DNA from: Roseivirga spongicola
GTDB taxonomy: Bacteria; Bacteroidota; Bacteroidia; Cytophagales; Cyclobacteriaceae
NCBI RefSeq assembly: GCF_001592965.1
Contig: NZ_LRPC01000001.1
Span: 434,001-498,000, forward strand
Direction: 5' to 3'
DNA: 64,000 nt
How positions within the stretch are numbered: position 1 is the first letter of the stretch; every line of letters begins with the position of its first letter. Of the stretch, positions 34,572 through 44,050 are shown piece by piece. A model generated the notes under the pieces. It saw only the letters and a program-made list of their open reading frames with translations, was not told the origin of the DNA and searched no databases. Position numbers and translations under genes: made by a program.

Positions 34572-37500
34572 TTATACATTAGGAATATCTACATAAAAAG
34601 AGGTGCCTTTACCCACTTCCGAGCTGAAGGTAATGGTGCCTCCATGCATTTCTATGAACTGCTTTACAATAACTAAACCTAAGCCCGTGCCTTCTATATC
34701 ACCAACATTAGAGGCTCTGGAAAAAGATTCAAAAAGGTTCGGCTGATCCCTCTCTGGTATACCAATTCCGTAATCGTTTACCACAACAGAAATACCGTTA
34801 TCAGAAAACTTGAGTACTACATCTGGATCTTTCTTAGCTCCTGAGTACTTGAGCGCATTGCTTATTAGGTTAGAAATAGCGTGAGAAATTAACTGACTAT
34901 CCAAAAGTAGCTGGCGTTCCTTACCTTCTACGGTTAAACCAACTGATCGGTCTTTATACTGAACTTGGCACTCTTGAATTACCTGCTTTACTATACCTGT
35001 TAAAGACGTTATCTCTTTCTTTAGGTGAGTTTTTCCTACATCTAGACGCCCCAAGGTGAATACGTCTTTTAGCAATGAATTTAGGCGATCTAATTCAGTT
35101 CTGATTCTAGTTACGTGCTTAACAAGCTTATTATCTGGCATTTCTGGTCTGTTATCCAGATACATGCTGATAAGTTCGTTACTTGATTGTATGGTGGTCA
35201 ATGGTGTTCTGAACTCATGCGATGCCATTGAAATAAAGCTAGACTTAAGCTTATTAAGCTGTCGTTCTTTTTCAATAACCTTAACAATCTCACTAATATC
35301 TCTAGTTGAAGTAAGCACAAACTGTACTTTATTTTCTTGATTCATAACAGCGCTCATAGAAACACCTGCCCAGAAATACTCACCATCCTTCTTTTGAATT
35401 CGATACTGGGTCATCACATTGGTGCTCTTATTGGCAATGGTGTCTCTAAAAACTTCCAATGCACGCTTGCTGTCATCAGGATGAATGAACTCCTCCAGCG
35501 TCATTTCCATCTTTTCTTCTACAGAATACCCTTCTAGCCTTTCGCAAGAAGGTGAAACAAACGTATAAGAACCGTCTAGCTTATGAAGGCAAATTACATC
35601 GGCAGAGTTTTCGGACACCAGTTTATACTGTTCTTCCTTGGCACGAAGCTTCTCTTCAGTAATCTTCTTTTCGGTAATGTCAATTTTATTAGCCCTCCAG
35701 TAAATCGGCTTGTCTTCTTCATCGAAAATTAAGCCACCAGTAGCCTGAATCCATCTCCACTCGCCATTCTTATGCTTATACCTGAAGTAGCTTGTTTTCT
35801 CCTTGATTCTTTTCTCCAGACTCTCCGTAAAATCTTTTTCTATAGCAGAAACATCTTCGGGGTGTACAAACTCTAAGGCATTCCTACCCAGCATCTCCTC
35901 CACTTCATAGCCCATAGACTCTTTCACCGATGGGGTAACAAATAGATAGTTACCTTCTAAATCCATGAGCGTAACAATGTCGTTGGAGTTTTCAGTAATA
36001 AGCTTGTAGCGTTCTTCACTCTCTTTTAGCTTCTGCTGAGCCTCCACTCTATCCGTTACATTTCTTGTAGAAGTTTGTAAGAAAATGGCTTCTCCATTAT
36101 CGTCCAAAATAGCGCCACCCACAGTTTCTAACCACTCCAATTCGCCCTCTTTATTTTTAGCCTGAAAAGTAATGCTTACAGTTTTCAGCTTACCCTCAAT
36201 TACGCTAAGCATGGTATCCGAAACCTTGTACAAGTATTCAGGCGCAATAATCTCTCGCAACCTTAGCTTCTGAAGTTCCATTGGCGTATACCCCAATACT
36301 TCTTTTGAAGAAGGAGAGGCAAATACAAATCGGCCATTCAGCTCGTGCAAGCAGATACAATCACTCGAATTTTCTGAAATGAGCTTATACTTAGCTTCAC
36401 TTTCCCGAAGCTTTGTTTGTGCCTCCTTTAGGGTAGTTATGTTAGAGAGAGAACCTACAGCCCGTACTGGTTTATCTTCTTTTCCGTAAATAATTCCGGC
36501 TTTAAAAAGTGCCCAAATTATACGGTCGTTGGCAGCCGCTAATCTAAATTCTAAAGTGATTTTATCGCGTTTACTTTCAATAGCCTGCTGAAGAATAGAA
36601 ATGAACTCCTTCTTATCTACATCGTGCAAATATTTAGCTATTAGCAAGTCGTCTAAAGGATTTTCTTCAGGAGGAATACCCATTCCTTACCAAAATTGAG
36701 GGGAAAGATAGGATCGCTTCGTATTGAAGTCATACTCCCAAATGGCATCGTTGGTACCTTCTACAGCTAACTGATATCTTTCATTACTTTCTTGTAGCTG
36801 GCGCTCTAGATTCTTTCTATCCGTGACATCTTGCAGAATGGTGATAAAGCACTCCTGATTCTGAAAGTCGAGGGGCATACTTGAAGCACTTACCCAAAAA
36901 GACTCTCCTTTTTTGTTCTTTAAAACCAGCTCGTGACTTTGGATATGCCCATCGGTTTGGAGCCTGTCTATGTATGACTTTCTACCTTCAAAATTCTGGT
37001 AAAAGTGAATCACTTTTTTCCCCAGAAAGTCTACGGGAGACATTTCATATACCTTAAAAAGAACCTCATTGGCAAAAATTACTTTACCATCTTCTTTGGT
37101 GGAAATAAAAACAGGGTCAGGAAGAGCATCTACTATTGCCTTTAATCTCTGTTGGCTTAGCTCCAAATTTAATCGAGACCGCCTGATGTTATCAATATCT
37201 TCAGTTATGCCATCTAACCTAATGGGCTTATCGTCTTCATAGAGCACACTAATTCTATCTCTATAATATCTGTAAGTATCCTTTTTTCTTAGCGACTTGT
37301 AAGCATAACTAGCTTTGCCCGAACTCAGTGCATTAACTACCTCTTCAAGCACTCTTTCTCTATCGTCTGGGTGAATTCTCTGTTGCCACTCTTCCATGGT
37401 TTTAGGAAGAGGGTCTAAGTCTTCTGGATTACCAAATCGAGCAATTGGATTATTATGATATAAAATTTCGTAAGGTTCACTAGTCAAATCAATTGACCAT

Positions 37501-37601
37501 ACAACCTCGGTAAGATTATCTACCACAGAGCGTAATTGGACCGTCCTATTTTTGACATCCAGTAAATCGTCTGTAGCACCTTTTAAAATGTTTTCCATCA
37601 C
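34572..37601 (-). pseudogene. Multi-PAS sensor histidine kinase interrupted by in-frame TAA
   Basis: Two frames, 36687-37601 and 34572-36683, are in the same phase and separated only by TAA (36687-36689) and a Gly codon. Joined they give about 1008 aa: six PAS domains (the stop falls inside the third, between SPQFW and GMGIPPEENP), HisKA with SMASHEFRTPLTTIQ (His about 794) and HATPase (SNLISNALKYSG, DYGIGIPERD, GTGLGLVIVK). Only one codon is wrong and the halves complement each other within one PAS fold, so this is a recent nonsense allele (AAA, CAA or GAA to TAA), an error, or readthrough. An ATG two codons past the stop could restart a 703-aa kinase lacking the first 2.5 PAS domains. Divergent from an intact LytTR regulator. 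Confidence 0.85.
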
Positions 37602-37716
37602 CTGAGAGCGTAAGAAGCGTGTTTTTTGGATAATTTTAAGATACTATTTTAGTAGTTTTCCGCCAATTAACCTCATTTTTTAGCATATTCACCTAAATGA
37701 CCAAAGCAGATTAGCC

Positions 37717-38484
37717 ATGGACAACGACTATCAAAACAGCCCTAAAATATTAATTGTTGAAGATGAGCCTTTCATAGCAGAAAATCTTCAAGAAATGTTA
37801 GGCATTTTCGGCTATGAAAATACAGAGATAGCCAACTCTGCCAACCAGGCTATTAAAGCCATAAAAGCTTCCAGACCGGACCTTATACTGTTAGACGTAA
37901 AGATAAAAGGAGACCAAGATGGAATTGAGCTAGGCGGCATTATTAAAGAGCAGTACAAAGTACCGTTTGTGTACATCACCTCTTATTCAGACAAAGACAC
38001 TGTTAATAGAGCTAAGCAAACTCAGCCTTTAGGCTTTATAGTTAAGCCTTTTACAAAAGATGATGTATATGCGGCTATTGAAGTAGCGCTATTTAATAAG
38101 AACAGACAGGCAGTAATTTCTGGAGAAAGACTACCAGAAAACAACCCTACCACCTACAACAACGACTCTATCTTTATTAAGAAGAAGAGCATGTTGGAGA
38201 AAGTGAAATACAGTGATCTTGAGTGGATTGAAGCAGATGGTAACCACATTACCATTCATGCCAGTGATGGCCGTGATTTTACTATTAGAAAATCTCTTAA
38301 AGAGATTACGGACAGACTGCCAAAAGATAGATTCTTGAGGGTTCACAAATCATTTGTAGTATTAGTAGATTCGGTAACAGCCATAGACACCAACTTTGTT
38401 TATCTAGGCCAAAAGAAAATTCCGATAGGAAGGTCTTACTACAATGCCTTTACAGCAACTCTAAATACAATTAGCGCTAGCTAA
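37717..38484 (+). CDS. LytTR-family response regulator
   Basis: 255 aa. The receiver (residues about 10-125) has the acidic pair in LIVEDEP, phospho-acceptor in LILLDVKIKG, Thr in VYITSYS and Lys-Pro in FIVKPF. The LytTR domain (about 150-250) has LEWIEADGNHITIH, FLRVHKSFVVLVDSV and KIPIGRSYYNAF. It is divergent from the broken multi-PAS kinase, its probable partner, with 115 nt between them. It is the intact paralogue of the interrupted regulator at 5612. The 3' end abuts the convergent lipoprotein gene without a gap. Confidence 0.93.
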   Translation: MDNDYQNSPKILIVEDEPFIAENLQEMLGIFGYENTEIANSANQAIKAIKASRPDLILLDVKIKGDQDGIELGGIIKEQYKVPFVYITSYSDKDTVNRAKQTQPLGFIVKPFTKDDVYAAIEVALFNKNRQAVISGERLPENNPTTYNNDSIFIKKKSMLEKVKYSDLEWIEADGNHITIHASDGRDFTIRKSLKEITDRLPKDRFLRVHKSFVVLVDSVTAIDTNFVYLGQKKIPIGRSYYNAFTATLNTISAS

Positions 38485-39420
38485 TCAGTTTCTCGAATAG
38501 CTGTAAATAACTGGAGTATCTCCGTTAGATTCACTTAAAGTGAAGTAACCAGATTCATCTGTTGCCCAGGCAATAGCCTCTCCTTGGGGCTCTTGCCTGT
38601 AATTCAGACGACTAGGCTGGGTAGCCAAAAGCTCTTGAATACTTTCGTTACCACTTTTAGCCCAATGATATACGTTGGAGTAGTTTTTTATTAGCACCTC
38701 ATTGCCTGAAGGCGATATATCTGCTGCTACTACAAAAGTGAATGGCAGTACCATTACCCTTTCTGCTGTGTTTTGTTCAGTAGTGCTTTGTGGATAAGAC
38801 AGTTTGTAGAGTATTACGCTAGGTTCTCTCTTAGTGATTATGTAAATATCTCTGGTTTCAGGATCTACAAAAATCGACTCTGCATCTCTTGCACCATCTT
38901 CATAAATATAATTGATGGTTTCCACATCGTTGAGCGTAGCAGTAGCAGGCAAGTCTACTCTAGCTCCTCCAACACCAAATTGCTCAGAAACATCTGGCTC
39001 TGGCACTCTATATATATTTAAGCTCTCTCTTACAGCGTTATTATCTCCAATATCGGCTGCATATAGGTAGTTAAGGTTGTCGTCAGGGCCAGCTCCGATA
39101 GCCAAGTCTTCCCAATCCCTATTCTGAGCCCCACTTAATTCATATCTACCAGAGTCTGCCCCCTGAAGGGTGAACAGGTAAAGTACGGGGTCACCTCCAC
39201 TATCATTGTGAGACCATAAGTATTCAGGATTAGAACGACTATTCACTAGCCCAGAAGCCTCATCTAGATCTGAAAATTGGAGTTCGCCAGTAGCCTGTGG
39301 AGCAGAGAAAAGTGATGAAATCTCTTGGTCATCATCTTGAGGGTTCTCGTCACTCTGCGGAGACTTACAGCCATTGGCACAAAGTAAGAACAAGCAGAAA
39401 ATAGCGGTTAGGTTTCTCAT
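38485..39420 (-). CDS. Putative beta-propeller lipoprotein
   Basis: 311 aa from the ATG at 39420, giving a lipoprotein-like signal (hydrophobic stretch ending CANGC, with Cys as acylation site); a longer frame adds nine residues. After an acidic Asp/Glu/Gln spacer comes a propeller-like domain with LDEASGLVNSRSNPEYLWSH, NDSGGDP, NRDWEDLAIG, YAADIGDNNAVRESLNIYR and GAAWATDESGYF-like end blades. I do not know a named family. Probably surface- or periplasm-exposed. Convergent with the LytTR gene; co-directional with the cytochrome c gene 80 nt upstream. Confidence 0.75.
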   Translation of the reverse strand: MRNLTAIFCLFLLCANGCKSPQSDENPQDDDQEISSLFSAPQATGELQFSDLDEASGLVNSRSNPEYLWSHNDSGGDPVLYLFTLQGADSGRYELSGAQNRDWEDLAIGAGPDDNLNYLYAADIGDNNAVRESLNIYRVPEPDVSEQFGVGGARVDLPATATLNDVETINYIYEDGARDAESIFVDPETRDIYIITKREPSVILYKLSYPQSTTEQNTAERVMVLPFTFVVAADISPSGNEVLIKNYSNVYHWAKSGNESIQELLATQPSRLNYRQEPQGEAIAWATDESGYFTLSESNGDTPVIYSYSRN

Positions 39421-39500
39421 AACTCTTTTAAGTAGTTCTAAATCCATGTTGGAACTTGAAAATGTAACTGCTCTTTTCTGCTTTTATTTTGTTTTGGAAA

Positions 39501-39932
39501 CTATTTGAGGCTAGCTCTTACTTTAGCCACCTGCTCTTTAGTTACCATTTTTTCCGCCTTATTCCCGAAAGAATTCATCACGTAATTCAATACATTGGCA
39601 ATATCAGTGTCGTCTAGGCCAGAAGCCGGCATCACCTGATTATATTTCTTTCCATTTACGGTAATCTCTCCCTGAAGCCCTTCAATTAAGTTTTTGATGT
39701 TTCTAGTAACATCTTTCATCAAATAGTCTGACTTAGCTAATGGAGGAAAAACATTAGGAATACCCTGACCTTTATCCATATGACAGGCCATACAAACTTG
39801 GTTGTAAGTATTTTTTCCGGCTTCCATGCTTTTTTTCAGAGCATCACTCTGATCTTCAGCAGATTTAAATGAAAATGAAGCCAGCAATAGGCCACAAAAA
39901 AGAGTTAAAAGGGTAAGTTTCTTAGTATTCAT
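39501..39932 (-). CDS. Single-haem cytochrome c, secreted
   Basis: 143 aa with an N-terminal signal peptide (about residues 1-24), one haem attachment motif CMACH (47-51) and an axial Met candidate in QVMPASG (Met101). Class I cytochrome c fold, periplasmic electron carrier. The GQGIPNVFPPLAKSDYL stretch is typical of small cytochromes found near nitrite reductase or oxidase genes, but no oxidoreductase is adjacent here. Partner unknown. Confidence 0.92.
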   Translation of the reverse strand: MNTKKLTLLTLFCGLLLASFSFKSAEDQSDALKKSMEAGKNTYNQVCMACHMDKGQGIPNVFPPLAKSDYLMKDVTRNIKNLIEGLQGEITVNGKKYNQVMPASGLDDTDIANVLNYVMNSFGNKAEKMVTKEQVAKVRASLK

Positions 39933-40005
39933 AGTCTTGCGTTTCGTATCGTCTAAAGTACTTAAGATAATTTACTTAATTAAGGCTTTATTAGTTTATC
40001 GATTG

Positions 40006-41238
40006 CTAAATATCTAGCTCCACCTGGTTTTTCAAAAGGTCTTCAAACTCCTCTCTCTTTCTTATAAGATGCGCCTTTCCTTCATAAATAAGCACCTCGG
40101 CAGGTCTTAGCCTAGAGTTATAATTAGAAGCCATGCTAAAAGAGTATGCTCCAGCATTTTTAAAAGCCAGAATATCACCTTCCTTTACTTCACTAAGCTT
40201 TCTGTCTAAACCGAACGTATCGGTTTCACAGATATAGCCAACCACCGTATAAACACGTTTCGTGCCAGAGGTATTTGAAACATTGACAATCTCATGGTAG
40301 GCATCGTACATCATTGGTCTTATTAGGTGATTCATTCCTGAATCTACCCCAGCAAACACAGTTGCCGGTGTTGTTTTCACCACATTAGTTTTAGTAAGAA
40401 ATACACCAGACTCACTTACCAGAAACTTTCCAGGTTCAAACCACATTTGTAATTTCCTACCATAAGCCTCGCAAAACTCATTAAAAGCTGCTGAGAGTTT
40501 TTGACCTACTTCCTCAATATCGGTGGTAATATCTCCTTCTTTATAAGCCACTTTAAAGCCACTTCCAAAATCTATAAAGTCTAGGTTGGTGAAATTCTTA
40601 GCAGCATCGAAAAGTATTTCTGCAGCCCTTAAAAACACCTCCGCATCCAATATGTCAGATCCGGTATGCATATGAAGCCCAACAACATTTAAGTTGTAAG
40701 TTGAAACCACTTTAAGTATGTGAGCCATTTGATATATGGAAATACCAAACTTCGAATCGGCATGACCTGTAGAAATCTTTTTATTTCCTCCGGCCATAAT
40801 GTGCGGGTTCAGTCGAATACACACCGGAACCGAGTCATGGTATTCATTTCCAAACTGCTCCAAGATGGAGATATTATCTAAGTTGATCATTACACCGATT
40901 TTCACGGCTTCTTGAATTTCAGCGAAGGAAACACAATTGGGGGTATATAGAATCTGCTCTGGGCTAAAACCTGCTTTGAGCCCCATTCTTACCTCTTGAA
41001 TTGATACACAGTCTAATTCAGACCCATAACTTTTGAGTAGCTTAAGGATAGAAAGGTTGGTTAAAGATTTACAGGCAAACTTAACCTTCATATCTACGGT
41101 GCTAAATGCCGAATTCAATCTATCGAACTGCGACTTTATTTTAGCAGCGTCATAAACGTAAAGTGGAGTTCCGTACTCTGCAGCGAGATCTTCTAAAACA
41201 ACTCCTTGAATGCTGAATTTATCGTTAACCAATTCCAT
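40006..41238 (-). CDS. lysA: Diaminopimelate decarboxylase
   Basis: 410-aa PLP enzyme converting meso-diaminopimelate to lysine. Seen: Lys in KFACKSLTN (the PLP Lys region), HMHTGSDI, DFGSGF, the EPGKFLV substrate/PLP motif, and CETDTFGLDR with the active-site Cys from the partner subunit. A longer frame begins at 41319, but its first 27 residues (hydrophobic) run through the terminator hairpin of the upstream gene, and the family starts at MELVNDKFSI, so the ATG at 41238 is used. Confidence 0.95.
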   Translation of the reverse strand: MELVNDKFSIQGVVLEDLAAEYGTPLYVYDAAKIKSQFDRLNSAFSTVDMKVKFACKSLTNLSILKLLKSYGSELDCVSIQEVRMGLKAGFSPEQILYTPNCVSFAEIQEAVKIGVMINLDNISILEQFGNEYHDSVPVCIRLNPHIMAGGNKKISTGHADSKFGISIYQMAHILKVVSTYNLNVVGLHMHTGSDILDAEVFLRAAEILFDAAKNFTNLDFIDFGSGFKVAYKEGDITTDIEEVGQKLSAAFNEFCEAYGRKLQMWFEPGKFLVSESGVFLTKTNVVKTTPATVFAGVDSGMNHLIRPMMYDAYHEIVNVSNTSGTKRVYTVVGYICETDTFGLDRKLSEVKEGDILAFKNAGAYSFSMASNYNSRLRPAEVLIYEGKAHLIRKREEFEDLLKNQVELDI

Positions 41239-41276
41239 CTGTTTCAAATTGAGCGCCAAATATATAGCCAATAAAA

Positions 41277-41307
41277 CAAAAAGAGGAAGTTTGACCGACT
41301 TCCTCTT
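41277..41307 (-). terminator. Intrinsic terminator of the T9SS-protein gene
   Basis: On the minus strand AAGAGGAAGT (41307-41298), 7-nt loop, ACTTCCTCTT (41290-41281), then TTTGTTTT. Ten perfect pairs, 26 nt after the stop codon at 41333, and upstream of lysA, which therefore has its own promoter or depends on readthrough. Confidence 0.88.
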
Positions 41308-41332
41308 CGAATTACTCAACTAAAACTAATTA

Positions 41333-42340
41333 TTACTCGATTACCAAGCGTTTGGTAAGCGCTTTGCCGTTTTGAACTAACTTCATTATATAAATTCCTT
41401 TTCCTTGAGAGGAGAGGTCTACTTTTAAAACATATTGTCCATCACTTGGCTTACCCACTCTATTAAACACTTCGTTTCCATCATCATCTACAATGATCAC
41501 CTGCACTGGAGCATCGCTTTTAGTTTCAAGTTCTACATCAAACCTTCCATCACTTGGGTTAGGGTAAAAGTCAATGTCTCTTAACTCTAGGCTCTCCATC
41601 TCATTGGTTCCCACGGCCTTTTTATCATCTTCATTAGCAGATCTAACCATTACTTTGGCTCTAGTAATTACCCTCACATCATCTCTATCGTCTTCGTCTC
41701 CATAACTCCATGATCCAAAATTCCCTCTATCTCCCCAGTCATCGAAATCAAAATTGAAGCGAAAACCTTGAAACCGGTCTTTCATTGCATCTCGCAAAGA
41801 GTCTACATCCATAATCTCTTCACCATTAAAAAAGAATCTGCCATTGTCATTTCTAAAATCGAATCGCTTCACTAGCGAATCCATATCCATGAAAGAATTA
41901 TTATCAAAGTCAAAAGCAAAGTTGCCACCAAAGCCTCTCATCATTTCCTGCATTCTTTCCTGCATATCTAAGAATGGAGACATGTCGAAATCTTCATCAT
42001 CCCAAAAACCTTGGGCTGGTCCATTATGGAAAAAGAACTGTGGCTTATTGCCTCCGAAAGAAAAGCCCAATGCATTTTTATCTATGCCATACTTCTCCAA
42101 GTCCGGATCGTTCTGCATTTCCTCACGAGACTCGTAAGTTTTTTCGAAAGTGGTTTCATCATTGCCTTTCTTTTGAACCACCTTTAGCTTGACCTTGCCT
42201 TCATGGGTTGTAGAAATAGACACAGATTGACTTTCCCTTATCTTTTCATCTTGAGCCAAAACGGCCACACTTAGTACCATCAGAAATGCAACCATTGCAC
42301 TTCTAAGTCTCATAAATTGATAGAAAACTGACCTTTTCAT
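41333..42340 (-). CDS. Secreted Phe/Asp/Met-rich protein with type A T9SS sorting domain
   Basis: 335 aa. Signal peptide (about 1-30, ending VLAQ), a charged first part, then a low-complexity stretch (about 100-215) unusually rich in Phe, Asp, Asn, Gly and Met (for example MRGFGGNFAFDFDNNSFMDM), and a C-terminal type A T9SS domain (DIDFYPNPSDGRFDVELE, GIYIMKLVQNGKALTKRLVIE). Exported by the type IX system. It is divergent from an OmpR-type two-component pair and separated from it by four phased GTTAA repeats, so it is probably a target or partner of that system. Its ribosome-binding site is a full AAGGAGGT. Function of the middle part unknown. Confidence 0.85.
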   Translation of the reverse strand: MKRSVFYQFMRLRSAMVAFLMVLSVAVLAQDEKIRESQSVSISTTHEGKVKLKVVQKKGNDETTFEKTYESREEMQNDPDLEKYGIDKNALGFSFGGNKPQFFFHNGPAQGFWDDEDFDMSPFLDMQERMQEMMRGFGGNFAFDFDNNSFMDMDSLVKRFDFRNDNGRFFFNGEEIMDVDSLRDAMKDRFQGFRFNFDFDDWGDRGNFGSWSYGDEDDRDDVRVITRAKVMVRSANEDDKKAVGTNEMESLELRDIDFYPNPSDGRFDVELETKSDAPVQVIIVDDDGNEVFNRVGKPSDGQYVLKVDLSSQGKGIYIMKLVQNGKALTKRLVIE

Positions 42341-42345
42341 TTTTT

Positions 42346-42353
42346 ACCTCCTT
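42346..42353 (-). promoter_or_regulatory. Strong Shine-Dalgarno site
   Basis: Minus-strand AAGGAGGT ends 5 nt before the ATG at 42340. Such complete anti-SD complementarity is uncommon in this window, where most genes have no clear site, so the T9SS protein may be made at high level when transcribed. Confidence 0.7.
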
Positions 42354-42390
42354 ATTCATTCAAAAGTACTCTGAGAACTTGCAAATCGTT

Positions 42391-42426
42391 GTTAAATGCC
42401 GGTTAAACGATGTTAATAATTGTTAA
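42391..42426. promoter_or_regulatory. Four phased GTTAA repeats, candidate OmpR-family operator array
   Basis: GTTAA starts at 42391, 42402, 42412 and 42422, that is at 11, 10 and 10-nt spacing, all in one orientation. OmpR/PhoB-family regulators bind tandem direct repeats with about one helical turn between them. The array lies in the 126-nt gap between the divergent T9SS gene and the kinase-regulator pair. Confidence 0.65.
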
Positions 42427-42466
42427 GCTTGTGATGACACGATTTAATTAGCCGTAATTTTAAAGC

Positions 42467-44050
42467 GTGACGCAGAATAAGATACGTTGGTTGATAGGTT
42501 TGCTAAGTGTAGCGCTACTCGGGCTCATCGGATTCCAGTTCTACTGGATAGATGAGGTAAATACCGTTAATAGAGAGCGCTTCAATAAAGCGGTAAATGA
42601 TGCACTGAATGAAGTGGCCTACAAATTAGCCATTCAGAACGATCGTGACTTTCTTCAGCAGACCATGAATAGCGGTGTTCGTTCTCCGCAGAGAAACTTA
42701 GAAATACTTCGCGACACCTTGAAGCGAATCTCTAACCCTGGCCAATTTAGCCCTCAAAACCCTGAGAGTTTCGATCAGGATGGAGAGATATTGAGAAGCA
42801 TGGTCAAAATTCAGGTAAACGAACAAACCGGGGAGTTACTCTTTAATGTAGACTTCACCACCTTTGTAAATCAGGTCCCTTCTTTTGGACCTTCTAATCG
42901 CAGTGTAAATCGCGAAGCCTTCATGGAAGATCAGCTTAATAGAAGGTTAGACATGCTTAAGGAGACTTGGCTCAACCATTTGGTAGGAAGCAACAACCTT
43001 TTTGAGCGCATCAATCCAGCAGATTTAGATACCCTACTTAGAAAAGAGCTAGAAGGCAAAGGTATTGAGCTAGAGTACAATTACGGAGTGATTGACGCCA
43101 CTAACAACAACCTAAAAATACTCAATGCCAACACTAAAGAAGATGCTGAAGGAGTGAAAAACTCCAGCCTTAAGGCTAACCTTTTCCCTATGGACTTAAC
43201 AGAAAAGGAGTATTTTCTTTCCGTAGACTTTCCTCAAGAAAAGAACTACCTAATGAAACAGGCACTCTTACCGCTATCTGCTTCTGGTGTGCTTATGTTT
43301 ATTGTTATTGGATGCTTTACCTACGCCATTATGGTTATTCTAAAGCAGAAGAAAATCTCTGAGATCAAAAATGATTTCATAAATAACATGACACATGAGT
43401 TTAAAACCCCTATAGCTACAGTTTCTTTAGCAACGGAAGCCCTTCAAGACGATGACATAAAGGGGAACAAAATCATTATGGACAGGTATGTTCAGGTTAT
43501 AAGAGATGAAAATAAAAGGCTAGGTATGCAAGTAGAAAAGGTATTGCAGATTGCTAGTCTAGATAAAAAAGACTTTATACTTAAGTTTGAAAAGGCCGAT
43601 GTGCACGACATCATTCAAAAGGCCTTGGTTAATATAACGATAATGGTTGGGCAACGAGGTGGCGTAATTTCTAGTCAGCTTTTGGCTTCTAATCCAGAAA
43701 TAGAAGCAGACAAAGTTCACTTAACTAATATTATCTACAACCTCTTAGATAATGCCAATAAGTACTCTCCAGATGCACCTGAAATACATATTCGCACCGA
43801 AAGCATATCTACCGGAGTAATTATCAAAATTACCGACAAAGGCATTGGTATGTCTAAGGAAGCTACCCAAAAAATATTTGATAAATTCTATCGTGTTTCT
43901 ACAGGAAATGTTCACGACATTAAAGGTTTTGGTCTTGGCCTCTCCTATGTTAAAAACATTGTAGACATGCACCAAGGTTCGGTTTCTGTAAAAAGTGAGC
44001 TGGGCAAAGGAAGTACATTTAAAGTTTTTTTACCGTTTACTCATGGCTAG
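42467..44050 (+). CDS. Sensor histidine kinase of an OmpR-type two-component pair
   Basis: 527 aa from a GTG start. First membrane helix at about residues 8-28, an extracytoplasmic sensor region (about 30-260) rich in Asn and charged residues, second helix at about 265-290, HisKA with NDFINNMTHEFKTPIATVSL (His near 311) and HATPase with NIIYNLLDNANKYSP, ITDKGIGMSKE and GFGLGLSYVKNI. The regulator gene overlaps its 3' end by 8 nt. The sensor region does not match a named domain I recognise. Confidence 0.92.
   Translation: MTQNKIRWLIGLLSVALLGLIGFQFYWIDEVNTVNRERFNKAVNDALNEVAYKLAIQNDRDFLQQTMNSGVRSPQRNLEILRDTLKRISNPGQFSPQNPESFDQDGEILRSMVKIQVNEQTGELLFNVDFTTFVNQVPSFGPSNRSVNREAFMEDQLNRRLDMLKETWLNHLVGSNNLFERINPADLDTLLRKELEGKGIELEYNYGVIDATNNNLKILNANTKEDAEGVKNSSLKANLFPMDLTEKEYFLSVDFPQEKNYLMKQALLPLSASGVLMFIVIGCFTYAIMVILKQKKISEIKNDFINNMTHEFKTPIATVSLATEALQDDDIKGNKIIMDRYVQVIRDENKRLGMQVEKVLQIASLDKKDFILKFEKADVHDIIQKALVNITIMVGQRGGVISSQLLASNPEIEADKVHLTNIIYNLLDNANKYSPDAPEIHIRTESISTGVIIKITDKGIGMSKEATQKIFDKFYRVSTGNVHDIKGFGLGLSYVKNIVDMHQGSVSVKSELGKGSTFKVFLPFTHG

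Noticed and set aside
6083-36689. Stop-codon reassignment as the cause of both interrupted genes
   Set aside because: The two stops differ (TAG and TAA), and both are ordinary stops of intact genes in this window.
41239-41319. N-terminal extension of LysA to 41319, giving a hydrophobic leader
   Set aside because: The extension reads through the terminator hairpin of the upstream gene; LysA is cytosolic and the family starts at MELVNDKFSI.
43995-44042. Earlier ATG for the OmpR-type regulator
   Set aside because: The 16 added residues come from the kinase frame shifted by one; receivers begin at FKLLLVEDD, matching the ATG at 44043.
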